From Cladobotryum mycophilum (taxonomy: Eukaryota > Ascomycota > Sordariomycetes > Hypocreales > Hypocreaceae): a stretch of 64,000 nucleotides of DNA. The stretch spans positions 2,852,001 to 2,916,000 of the forward strand of contig CM071591.1 of NCBI GenBank assembly GCA_036429605.1, in the 5' to 3' direction. Made by a program: the position numbers and the translations under genes. The notes under the pieces were generated by a model. That model had not been told where the DNA came from, did no database searches, and saw nothing but the letters and a program-made list of their open reading frames with translations. The number at the start of each line of letters is the position of its first letter. Position 1 is the first letter of the stretch. This document shows, piece after piece, positions 36,712 through 47,238 of this stretch.

Positions 36712-38901
36712 TTAGGGCTTGTTCTCATCCTTCTTCTCGCCCTCATTGGACTGCTGCTGCTGCTGTTCGCCAGAGCTCTGGTCGTTGCGGGCCTTGTGCA
36801 TCTTATCGAAGAGGTTCAAGCTAGCAACCTGGAGCTCATCGGTCTTCTCCTTGATCTCGGTGGCAGTAGCGGTGATTTCGCCAGATTGGCTCTTGGTGAT
36901 GTACTCGCGGAGAGCAGTGATCTTCTCACGGATACCATCAGCCTCAGTCTTGTCGAGCTTGTCAGCGAACTCGTTGAGAGCACGCTCGGTATCGTTCAAG
37001 ACGCTGTCGGCACGGTTGCCAGCCTCAATGGCGCCCTTGCGCTCCTTGTCAGTCTCGGCGTACTTCTCAGAGTCCTCAACCATCTGCTGGATCTCATTGT
37101 CAGAGAGACCAGATCCGGAAGCAATGGTGATGGACTGATCCTTGTTAGTAGACTTGTCCTTAGCGTGGACGTGGACAATAGAATCGGCGTCAATGTCGAA
37201 GGTGACCTCAACCTGGGGAACACCACGGTGGGCAGGAGGGATACCGACGAGCTGGAAGTTTCCGAGCATCTTGTTGTCCTTGACAAGCTCACGCTCACCC
37301 TGGTAGACCTTGATCTCGACAGCGGTCTGGAAGTCGGCAGCGGTGGAGAAGACCTGAGACTTCTTGGTAGGGATGGTGGTGTTACGGTTGATCAGACGAG
37401 TGAAGACACCACCGAGGGTCTCGATACCGAGAGACAGGGGTGACATCGAGAAGGAGGAGGTCCTTGACCTCACCGGAGAGAACAGCACCCTGAATAGCAG
37501 CACCCATGGCAACAGCCTCATCAGGGTTAACAGACTTGGCGGGGTCACGGCCGAAGATGGACTTGACGGACTCGGCAACCTTGGGCATACGAGTCATACC
37601 ACCGACAAGAATGACCTCCTGGATTTCCCTAGCCTGAAGACCAGCATCCTTGAGAGCCTTGCGGACAGGGTCGATGGTTCGGTTGATCAGAGGCTCAACC
37701 ATCTTCTCAAGCTGAGATCGGGTGAGCTTCAGGTTGATGTGCTTGGGGCCAGATGCATCGGCGGTAATGAAGGGCAGGTTGATATCAGTCTGGAGAGAAG
37801 AAGACAGCTCAATCTTGGCCTTCTCGGCAGCCTCACGAATACGCTGGATAGCCATGCGATCACCGGACAGGTCAATGCTGGAAGTCTTTTTGAAATCGGC
37901 AACCATGTGGCGGACCAGGTGGATATCAAAATCCTCACCACCAAGGTGGGTATCACCGTTGGTGGACTTGACCTCGAAAACGCCGTTCTGGATCTCAAGG
38001 ATGGAGATATCGAAGGTACCACCACCAAGATCGTATACGGCAACAATGCTGTCGGTAGCCTTCTCGAGACCATAAGCCAGGGCAGCAGCAGTAGGCTCGT
38101 TGACGACACGGAGAACGTTGAGGCCAGCAATCTGACCGGCATCCTTGGTGCTCTGACGCTGGGCATCGTTGAAGTAGGCGGGGACGGTGACAACGGCGTT
38201 CTTGACAGGCTTGGAGAGGTAGGCCTCAGCAGTCTCCTTCATCTTGTTGAGGACGAAACCACCAATCTGAGAGGGGAGTACTTCTGGTCCCGAGCAGAGA
38301 CCCAGGCGTCACCATTGCTGTGCTGGACAATCTTGTAGGGAACCTCCTTGATATCACGCTGAACCTCAGCGTCGGTGAACTTGCGTCCTATTAATCGCTT
38401 GGTGGCGAAGAGAGTGTTTTCTGGGTTGACGACAGCCTGTCGCTTGGCAGCAACACCAACTAGTCGCTCACCATCCTCGGCGAAGGCAACGACTGAGGGG
38501 GTAGTGCGGGCACCTATACAATGTGTGAGCAAGGAGCACGGAAGCAAGTTTTTGGTCGATAGACATGCACAGACTGACTAACCTTCTGAGTTTTCAATGA
38601 TGCGAGGGGTCTTGCCCTCCATGATGGCAACGGCAGAGTTTGTGGTACCCAAGTCGATACCAATGACGGCACCCTGGACCTTGGTCTCGCCCTCACCAGC
38701 AGCTGTGGACTCATAGCGAGCGAACCTTGAAGCCAAGGGGGCTCTAGTCAAGGCAGCAGATCGAGCAGCAGCAAAGGGAGCAGCTCGTGGAAGCTGTTAA
38801 AGTGGATTTGTTAGCAACAGAAGAAGTGCGGGACACTTAGACAGGCAAGATGGATAATGCGGGCGGGCACTTACAGCTCTGGAGAATCGAGTAGCCAACA
38901 T
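36712..38901 (-). CDS. SSC1: Mitochondrial Hsp70 (SSC1), two frame breaks
   Basis: Matrix chaperone that drives protein import and folding in mitochondria. Exons 38901-38875, 38793-38583, 38513-36712; about 680 residues after bridging. The first exon has nine codons; exons 1 and 2 together give an Arg/Ala-rich mitochondrial presequence. Hsp70 signatures: IGIDLGTTNSAVAIMEG (near 54-70), VYDLGGGTFDISI, VILVGGMTRMPKV. C-terminal substrate-binding domain with DVTPLSLGIETLGG and a Gln-rich tail ending EGEKKDENKP. The frame breaks at the G4 run 38273-38276 (one base short) and the G4 run 37437-37440 (two bases short); both lie in residues that are nearly invariant in the family, so the breaks are unlikely to be biological. 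A large antisense open frame across the gene is a codon-bias shadow. Confidence 0.95.
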
Positions 38902-40717
38902 CCTGACTTGTTTATGAGGGGGGTATAAGATGAAGAAAAGGAAAAAGGAAGAATTCACGCGACCCTTTGAGAAGAGGAATGGGAAGGGTTTAAGAGTTTA
39001 AGAGGGAGGAGGAGGATAATTGGACGAGGATGAGTTTGAAGCAAGCAAACGGAAGATGTGGAGAGAAAGCGAATTTTTTTTTAGCTCTTCCAAAAAAACG
39101 CTTTGCCCCGGTCATAGAAGCCAACAGAAAGAGGCAATCGATTCCCGGTCCCACCCGCAGGCAAAATGTTTTTTTGTGCATCGGATTTATTATTGATCCG
39201 GTAACGGTTCTTTTCATCTATGGGGGTGGGGTTGGGGGTCCAGCGAAGATGCGAGCAATTACTAGAGGCTCCTAGAATTGCATAATGGTTGGTTGTTAGG
39301 TACTACTAACCTAGTAGTTATTAGTGGATGGGGTTCAAGATACCTAACTAGCCGTCCCAATCAAGAGATTTGGTTGTGGATCCTATTTTCTCGAGGCTTC
39401 TTAATTTGATTGATTGATTGATACCCCCATGTGAGGCATGTTAACATGCATGAGATTAGCCATGGTGTTGACATCCATTGCCAAATATGGGCTCTGAAAC
39501 TTGTTGCTGTAGCGCGCAGATGTCTTACCAGTGGTAGTGGCTCAGCTACGGGCGGGCAGCAGCAGCAGTGTAGAAATATCGTTCTTTTCGATATAGCATA
39601 CGGAGTATAGATGCTTGTATAAGTAAGTGATTGAGTTTCTTTGAGCGCATTAATTCACCATCTCTGCCATATGTCCCCTATGCTTTGTGTTACTCCTAGT
39701 AGCCAACTCCAATTAGAGTAACTACTATGTACATACTACTCAGGTACCTAGTATATATACATATGTACTCCATGAATCAATCGCCAGCTTCTTCTTCAGC
39801 ATCCAAACCTCGAGGACCTCTGTCACTGCTGAGGCTGTCACAATCGTATTTTCCAAGGGGCCCAAATACAATTCACCTGCAGACGTGGCTTGTACAGCAT
39901 AGTTCAGGGGCTCCATTCCACTCACCACCTAAACTTTTTTTGCTGAAATCAGACAGATTGGTACCCGTTAACATAATCAATCAGAAAAGATGGTTGACAC
40001 CATTGCAATATGTCGCGCACATATACAGAGCCATGTATTGGAGATATTACTAGGTAGATAGTGTGCAGGTATTTAACACCCTTTTTGGTAGGTAATTGCC
40101 AAGGGCTTATCGGTAATAATATAGATACTAGGTAGTTTGCTCTCTCTCACGATTGCGACACGACACACACACATACTACAAGTAGCACTTGTACAATGTC
40201 CCCCCTCGCTAGCAATAATACCCCCACGACGTCATCCACCGTCTCAGTCCCCGTCCAACGCAGACACACCTAAATTCACCAACCCCAACCCCAACCCCAT
40301 GCCTGGATTGGGGAGGTAATAGTCTGCAATGTACTTACATACCTTAGGTTAGGTCGTTTGATAATGATGGAGTAAGGTAGCCGCCACCTCTTCGTCAATC
40401 AAGCCCGACTCCGACTCCATTTTGCTTTCCTTCCTCCTCCTTCTCTCCCTCTCTCTCAACTTCATCTCCTTCTGCCGTAGCGACGAGCCATCAATCCTCC
40501 TCTATTGTCCTCATCCGCTCTCGCATGCTTCCGTCGCCAATCCTATTCCTCGAGCTCCGTATTTGCACGTGCTTCTGCTCCGGCGGCAATCCTTTCGGTC
40601 AGCCTGCGGCTCGGCGGCGGCACGCAACACGCTATCCGGGTGCCACGACGCACCCTCATAGATAAATTTCGTCGCTCTGGCCTGAGACCTCAAGAGCTAA
40701 TATGGCTGTGAAAGACG
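38902..40717. promoter_or_regulatory. Divergent intergenic region between SSC1 and the WD-like gene
   Basis: 1.8 kb with the SSC1 promoter at the left and the WD-like gene promoter at the right. Contains TACGGAGTA at 39599-39607, TGAT repeats near 39405-39421 and several TACCTAG half-sites. I looked for a clean heat-shock element near SSC1 and could not assign one. Confidence 0.5.
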
Positions 40718-42866
40718 ATGGCGCGTTCGTCACGCCTCACTGCACCATCCTGGCTGGCTTACATTGTGCTAATCTGATGTCCGGTTCAACAGGATCTATC
40801 CCACCGAGGCCATCGTCGCCAAGAGGGCGCGCAAGCATTACCGAGTGCCCGTTCGTTCGCAGTATGTGGCCATACTCTCGTTACCCGCCACCAGAAGTCA
40901 GTCGCTGATCGATTTCCCAATAGACACTGGCAACTGCGGTCCTTGATTAGTGCCGAGAAGCAACACATCATATACTTTCCCGGTGGCCATGGAAGCTATC
41001 ATATCCAGCGCCTCAACACCATTACCCACGAGTGCGAAACGATCAAGCTGCTAACATTTGCTCCGCGCTGTCTTGTCGCCGAAAATGGTTGGCTCTGCTG
41101 TGGGAGTGAGAACGGTGATTTTGTTGCAATTCGACTCGACGACGGAAACGAGGGCACTGCCAACTTGGCCTCGGGTCTAGGATTGGACCCCGATTCCCGA
41201 CTTCCCCTCGGTCTTGGCTCAACATCCTCTCGCGAAGATTCTCTCATCTCTCTCATTGCTCAGGCTCGACGGACGACCAACAAGACCATGGTGGCAAAGA
41301 GTATGAGACTCGCCAAGGAGCGTGTCAATTGCATTACCTTGTGGTTCCCTCCAGCTGATGTACCAGTCAATGAGAATGCTTACAAGGAGCCCATCGCGGT
41401 TCTGGCCAACAATGATCGAACAGTGACGTTGGTGAGTTTGCGAGACTTTGAGCAGAACGAAAAGATAGATCCACTGGACATCATCCCGTACCCAGACTAT
41501 GTCAACAGAGCCATCATCTCACCAGATGGGCGTCTCTTGATTGCTATACTAGATGACCCCTATTTGTATATTCACCAGCGTATCGAAGTGTCCTCGGAAT
41601 CGCGACCGGGGAGCTCTCCCGAGTACCGATGGGAATTGAAACAAAGTCACTTGCTCAAGAGTCAGGAGAAAGAGGACAAGTCGGACAGTCGTGGCAGTTT
41701 CGCCGCCTGCTTCTCTGCGTCGGGGGTATCTGGCCGTTGGCACACAACATGGCACCATCTCGATATTTGATACGGCTTTTCTGACCCATAGCACAATCAA
41801 CCCCCTCATCACTACATTTACGTCATCGAGGCCTAAAAGTGGCCCTGGGGCTGTGAGAGACATGGCGTTTTGTCCTGGCCCATATGACATTCTCGCATGG
41901 ACCGAAGATAGGGGGCACATTGGCGTCGCAGATCTGAGGAGCAATTTCATGGTTCGCCAAGTTGTTGACATCAATGTTGAGGCTGACTTTGAACATATCA
42001 ACATCTTCGATCGAAATACCATTGACCCCAGGCTCTTGGAAAGCAGGATCAATCGAAGAGATAGCGGTCAGGGCATAGCTTCATCCACCATTAGTGGGGC
42101 GGACTTTGTCAATCATCCGCTGACGCCTAGCGAAATGCGAGTGCTTGAGGCGATCCAACTCAATCGACGACGTCGCGAACAATCAAGTCAACAGACCGCA
42201 GAGGAAGGCTCACGACGTCAGCCAGATGGTCTGTCGTGGGCATATCAGCCATCGGCCAACGACAGCGACCCGCCTCGGCCACGCGAACGCAGCAGCAGTG
42301 TTTCTCGGGCGATGGGTGATCTCATAGGCACATATAGAGATCAAAGAGAGCGTGCTCAGGAGCGGGTGCGTAATGCTCGTCAACTCTTACGAGAGGGAAG
42401 CGACCGGCAAACAGGTACTACTCGACGGACTGAACAGCGTTGGATGGACAGGGTTAATGAAAATGTGGCAGCGCTCCGAGATCAGCGCGACAGACAAGAC
42501 ACATCGTACCTCAACGTCCTTGATATTCTACGATCCCGAGATCTCCCCCTACCGAAGGCGAGATTGACGAAAGTTCGCTTCTAGTACCACTCGTGAATCA
42601 GGTCGTTAATCGTTGGGAAGAGAGTGCCATCAGAGGAACTCTAGCCCCTGACCATGGCGTCTTTGAAGTTCCTCCATCACCAGACAACACCGCTGGACTG
42701 GCCTGGAGCCAGGATGGCCGTACTTTGTAAGCAATTTTCATAACAAGTTCATGCCAGATCCCTAATATTGTTGTCATTTAGGTTTATTGGCGCTCAAAAT
42801 GGCATCTATGAGTTTAAAGTCAACGTTCACGGCCGAAAGTTTTGCCCCAGCATCAGGATGCGCTAA
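40718..42866 (+). CDS. WD-repeat-like protein, DUF2415-type (two frame breaks)
   Basis: Conserved fungal protein of unknown function with beta-propeller-like repeats. Exons as read: 40718-40728 (uncertain), 40793-40861, 40924-42726, 42782-42866; about 655 residues. HWQLRSLISAEKQHIIYFPG follows the second intron; YLAVGTQHGTISIFD and FCPGPYDILAWTEDRGHIGV are WD-like, the latter resembling the short DUF2415 signature. The middle is Arg/Gln/Ser-rich and likely disordered; the end WSQDGRTLFIGAQNGIYEF restores propeller-like sequence. Two frame breaks: a G5 run at 41722-41726 (two bases short or one extra) and a C5 run at 42545-42549 (one short). The first exon rests on a weak donor (GTCACG) and could be wrong; everything from 40793 on is solid. 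Confidence 0.75.
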
Positions 42867-43290
42867 CGGGCATACGGTTTTATTTCTTCTTCTTTTTTTT
42901 TTTTTTGGAAAAGCTAATCCCGACTTATTACTACCGTGATTATTATTATTATCGGGGCGAATATGAGTGCAAAACAACGGCGTTGTATGGTGTTATCAGT
43001 ACGAATTACCCAAGCACTTGTGTGCGTGTTTTGCTAGTTCTCGGGAGACGGTCGGCCTCTTATACGCTCGCTGAGCTGAGGGAACAGTGTTATTGCATTT
43101 TATGGAATATTATTTTTTTTAGCATGGGATACCTGAATGTGGCACGATGAATAATCAGTTTGACTGTCTCGAGGCCAGAGGGCTGTGGTTTTGGTTTTGC
43201 ATGTATGATATCCGAATATGAATATTGATCAATTTTCTATTCCATCGACAACACCTTGTTCTAGCCCAAGGCTATGTGCTGTATACTTAT
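42867..43290. other. Intergenic between the WD-like gene and the L-2-hydroxyglutarate dehydrogenase gene
   Basis: 424 bp between convergent stops; T-rich run at about 42886-42907. Nothing else seen. Confidence 0.5.
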
Positions 43291-44709
43291 CTATCTGCTG
43301 ACATGGCCGTATAAGAGCTCTTCAACCATTTCCGCAATGGCGAGACTGCTTGTCAGACCTGGACTCTCGATGCCTAGGAGGTTCACCCATCCCTCATAGC
43401 CCTCCTCTTTTCGGATAATGAAGTCCTGGAAGCCCTTGCCCGCGGCCACGGCGCCCTTTTTCAACAGCTTAGGTCGTATGCCGGCATAGTCTGGCACCAA
43501 GGCTCTGGCATCCACCCCTGGGAGATATTTGTGTATCTCGTCCACGGCCTCGCTCAGGCGCGACGAGTTCACCGCCAGGTCGTTGGCGTCCTCGACCCAT
43601 TCCACGTCCGGGCCGAAGCGTATGCGTCCGCCCATGTCGAGCGTGAGGTGGGTGCCCAGCCCGCCGGCTCCGGGCTCCGGGGCAGGGTATATGAGCCTGG
43701 AGATGCGCGGGCTGGGGGCGGAGTAGGAGAAGTAGTTGCCCTTTGCGTAGAAGAGCTGTTTCTGCCGGGGGCCGGGACGATCATGTTGTGTATGTCGACG
43801 GAGCCGAGGCCGGCTGAGTTTATGATGGTTTCTGTTGTGATGGTGGAGGTTTCGCCTGTCTGGCCGTCGGCGACGTCGAGCTCCCAGCCTGATGAACCGT
43901 TCCTCAACGGACGTATCGCCTTGACGGGCGAGCTCAACGCTACAACACCGCCCGCCTCCTCAAACAACCCGTGCAAACACCCCATCACCCCATGCGAGTC
44001 CACGATCCCCGTCGTCGGGCTCTCCAGCACGCCCCCCAGGGCCCTCACCCCTTCCCCCTCCCTCTCCACCTCCCGCTCCCCAACCCACCTCATCTCGACC
44101 CCGATCTCCCGGTCGCAGACCCTCCATATCCCCTCCAGCGCCTCCCTCTGCGCCCCGTTCTGCGCCACGATCCATTTCCCCGTCCTGCGGTGCGGGAGGC
44201 CGTACCGCCCGCACAGCTCGTAGAGCAGCGCCCTCCCGCGGATGCACAGGCGGGTCTTGAGGCTGGAGGGCGGGTAGTAGATCCCCGCGTGGATGACCTC
44301 GCTGTTGCGAGACGAGGTCTCCGTGCCGAGGGCGGGGTGCCGCTCGAGGAGCAGGGTGGAGGTGGAGGAGCGGAGGGAGAGCTGGCGGGCGACGGCGAGG
44401 CCGACTACTCCGCCGCCAATGACCTGAAGAAGAAAATTAATTAGAGAGGGAAAAATGAATAAATTGGCTTTTAAATCTCTAAAGAGGTATGCATGCTGAT
44501 AGTGAGGTGTTGTTGGTGTGTGAGCTTCCCTTCCCCTCACATATGGATGATAAAGCATTACCATCGTTAAATAATAAAGCCCGTAGACGATTCAAACGTA
44601 CCACATGTGTAAAGTCTGCTCTCGCAGCCGCAGTAGAACTGAAATACGATATCTGAGCTCTGAAACCCCTCAGGGGAGAAATCTTAGTTGCCACCCGTCT
44701 AGTCAACAT
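43291..44709 (-). CDS. FAD-dependent L-2-hydroxyglutarate dehydrogenase, mitochondrial (frame break)
   Basis: Predicted to oxidise L-2-hydroxyglutarate to 2-oxoglutarate, a repair reaction in mitochondria. Exons 44709-44602 and 44423-43291, 413 residues after bridging one break. Exon 1 encodes MLTRRVATK and an Arg/Ser/Ala-rich presequence without acidic residues until its end; the splice joins HV to VIGGGVVGLAVARQL, the FAD-binding Rossmann motif. SRNSEVIHAGIYYPPSSLK is typical of the L2HGDH branch of the DAO family; the C-terminus carries PDYAGIRPKL and LGIESPGLTSSLAIA. The frame breaks in the G5 run at 43767-43771; one extra base joins VPAP to RQKQLFYAKGNYF. Exon 2 is more GC-rich than its neighbours. 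A related FAD oxidoreductase activity cannot be excluded. Confidence 0.9.
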
Positions 44710-45246
44710 CTTCAACTGAAGCTCCAAAAATGATGATATCTCCAGGTTCAGGGTAGAATGTACGAGAGGAGTAAAGTAGGGGGATTGGAGTACTTATGTA
44801 AAAAGACGTGATGTCCCCTTTGAAAATTGAACCTTTCCTATTTGAATACGACAGAAATATTTGTTCCATTATTTTCAATGCCAATTAGATTCATTATAAT
44901 GCTTGTGGAAAAAAAAGCTCATTACTGGGTTCATAGTCAATTACTTTGGGTGCCTTGCTTGATCTCTGGTAGGATGAGCTGAGTCCAGGGTTACCAAGTA
45001 ATGATACGGCAATTGAACATCATGGATCTGCATTGACCTCTGCATCCCGAGGTCATATGGGTTTCGTTGAACTCGTAAATAGGCAGTTTCAAGTCGTTAG
45101 CTGGACCCCAGAGCCGCTCCCAGTGTCCCCTCGTTTCTATAGTACAATGTCATGTTTCCGTTAGCAACAGCGCATTCCCCCACTACAGCTTAGCAGTCGT
45201 CCAATTCTAGATGCATCATTCTAATCCGTGTAGTTGAAATCCTTCC
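44710..45246. promoter_or_regulatory. Intergenic region upstream of the L-2-hydroxyglutarate dehydrogenase gene
   Basis: 537 bp; promoter of the dehydrogenase on the minus strand and 3' region of the coiled-coil gene. Nothing specific seen. Confidence 0.45.
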
Positions 45247-46336
45247 CTATTGGCCCTTGGAAGCAGATTCATTCTGCTCTTCTGCCATAGTTGATGAGCG
45301 CGTCAGATTTGATGGCACAGATGGCTCACTTGGGTTGGCAGAAGCCGGAGATGCTTCGGATAGTTGTTTCTCTAAAACACGTCACACGTCAGTCATGGGT
45401 CAACACGAGAAAAGAAAAGAACCTACCCAATTCGCGAATGCGGTGACGTAGCATCTGGTTCTCACGAACAAGCATCTGGGTTTCTGCCTGGTAAAAGGCG
45501 CTCTCATCGCGGCCTCCGAGAACCCAGTCGCCGCTCTCGGCGCTTATCGACGTTGCCCTAAGCCTCGGGGATGCGCCTCGGCTCGGGGTCCTAGACCGAC
45601 GTGACATATCAAGAGAGCCGCGATGGGGGAAGACTGGAGAACGAGAGTATGATCCAGACAAGGAGGGAACCTGGTGTGCAGTCTGGGTAGCAATAGGCTG
45701 AGGGACTACCGGGCTGGGTCTCTCCGAGACGGTGGCATTCTCATTCTCCGTGGAACCATGAGGATGGTGGGCTGATTGAAGACGCTGAAGCTCTAGTTGC
45801 TGTTGTCGAATCATTTGCAACAGTCGATTCTGAAATGTGTGTTAGCTTATTTGATGACTATGGTTTTTGACAAGCCATTCTTACAACATGAGCCTCTTGC
45901 TCTGCCTCGAGCTCTTGGTGGAGCTCGCCCAAACTTGGGGCCCTGTGATGATGGGGATCCGCCGTCAAAGGGGAGCCGCTGAGGGGTTGCGGACTTGACG
46001 CATGGTGCACGCTATGCTCTTGAAGCATCTCGCCAGGGGCGGGAACAGAGGGGTCATTCAGCTGAAGATTCATGAGAATTGCCGATCGGCGTCGGCCAGC
46101 TTGAGGGGAGGCCATGGCTCGAGATAGTGAGCTGCTTGATGAACCTGCTTGAGCAGTCAGACCTCAGCAATTAGGATTAGGCAAATAGGATGAAAAATAT
46201 GGGGCTTACGACGAGAGGGCTCTCGTTGGAGACCTGCATTCATGGCTGCAGCTGCCTGCAAGGAAATGGATGCAGAGCGAGGCGAACCGGCAGGGGACTC
46301 TGGGCGGGGTACCAGAGGGCTGCCGTTTGTGGCCAT
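45247..46336 (-). CDS. Conserved fungal coiled-coil protein, function unknown
   Basis: Exons 46336-46210, 46144-45885, 45829-45427, 45371-45247, all joined by GT-AG introns with frame kept, 304 residues. I do not recognise a named family, although the sequence looks conserved among Sordariomycetes from memory. Visible parts: Ser/Pro-rich N-terminus, RRRSAILMNLQLNDPSVPAP, then a heptad-like helix across an intron (LGELHQELEAEQEAHV to NRLLQMIRQQQLELQRLQ), a Ser/Pro/Arg-rich linker with RRSRTPSRGASPR (phosphorylation-type), and a second short helix ETQMLVRENQMLRHRIRELE with leucine-zipper spacing near residue 260, then an acidic Ser-rich tail. Two coiled coils flanking a disordered linker suggest a dimeric or scaffold role; that is inference. 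Confidence 0.85.
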
Positions 46337-47238
46337 GGTTTATCACCTATCAATGGCCCCAAAGGAAATAATAGTGTTGGGGGAGGTTGCAAACGTGCTT
46401 TAGGCTGTGGTCGAGAGAGGCCTATAGATGGATGATGACAACAGCTGGTGACGTGCAGCAGAGATGATGATTTGCTTTGGCGGCTTGATGGCGGGACGGA
46501 ATCCAAACAATGGCGACAAAAGAAGTCGCGAGATTGGGCGTTCTTGTAGGAGGTCACTTAGGGGGACTAGAAATGAATGGATTTAGCTTTTGAGATGGAA
46601 AAAGAATAACATCATGACCTGTGATGAAGGAAATATAATTTGTAGGCAAGCTGGTGGATGGATTTTTTTAATGGCACGGGCACGTTGACGTCTCCAGCTA
46701 CCTGTACTTGCTGTGATGTACCCTACAAGCACAAGCACCAGCGGATGCCTCAAGTTTCAGTGGTCACAGGATCGTCAGTTAGGCCGTCGTGGCGGGGAGG
46801 CACCACTGAAAGCTCACGACTGTGACGTGATGCGTGCGTGGTGTCACCAGTGACGTCCCCTCCAGCCAGTTGTCTTCATTATTACTAACCCAGGCCGTCT
46901 GCGCAAACCTTCTAGCAGCCTCTGTCGACATCTAGGCCTTCCGGGTTCCAGGCCCAACTGTAGAATGATTATAGGTACTCTAGAGCTATAGATGACGGTG
47001 AATCTGTAGATAAAAATAGCAAAATAATTTTTTATAATAATAATAAAGTAAAAAATTGAAAACAGGAGATACATGTAATTGATGTCATCCAAGGGATACA
47101 GGCAGCAGCAAGGGGATGATGCTGGTGAATGCAAACTCCTGTACAAGGGAAAGAACGTAACACGATCGGGTGTTGAGTACCAATCTAGAATCATCCATTG
47201 CCTTCCCCCCACGAGCAAGAGCCGTCCTCGCAACAACA
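46337..47238. other. Intergenic upstream of the coiled-coil gene
   Basis: About 0.9 kb; promoter of the coiled-coil gene on the left. AT-rich patch at about 47015-47060. No gene seen. Confidence 0.45.

Noticed and set aside
36796..38338. Long open frames on the plus strand opposite SSC1 (215 and 324 codons)
   Set aside because: They mirror the codon bias of a highly expressed Hsp70 gene on the minus strand; the translation is Leu/Val/Gly-rich with no domain.
38902..39100. Heat-shock elements in front of SSC1
   Set aside because: GAA and TTC triplets occur, but not with the 2-nt spacing of a proper element in three consecutive units.
43531..44444. Open frames on the plus strand opposite the L-2-hydroxyglutarate dehydrogenase gene
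   Set aside because: GC-rich antisense shadow: Pro/Ser/Arg-rich, no splice structure, no recognisable domain.
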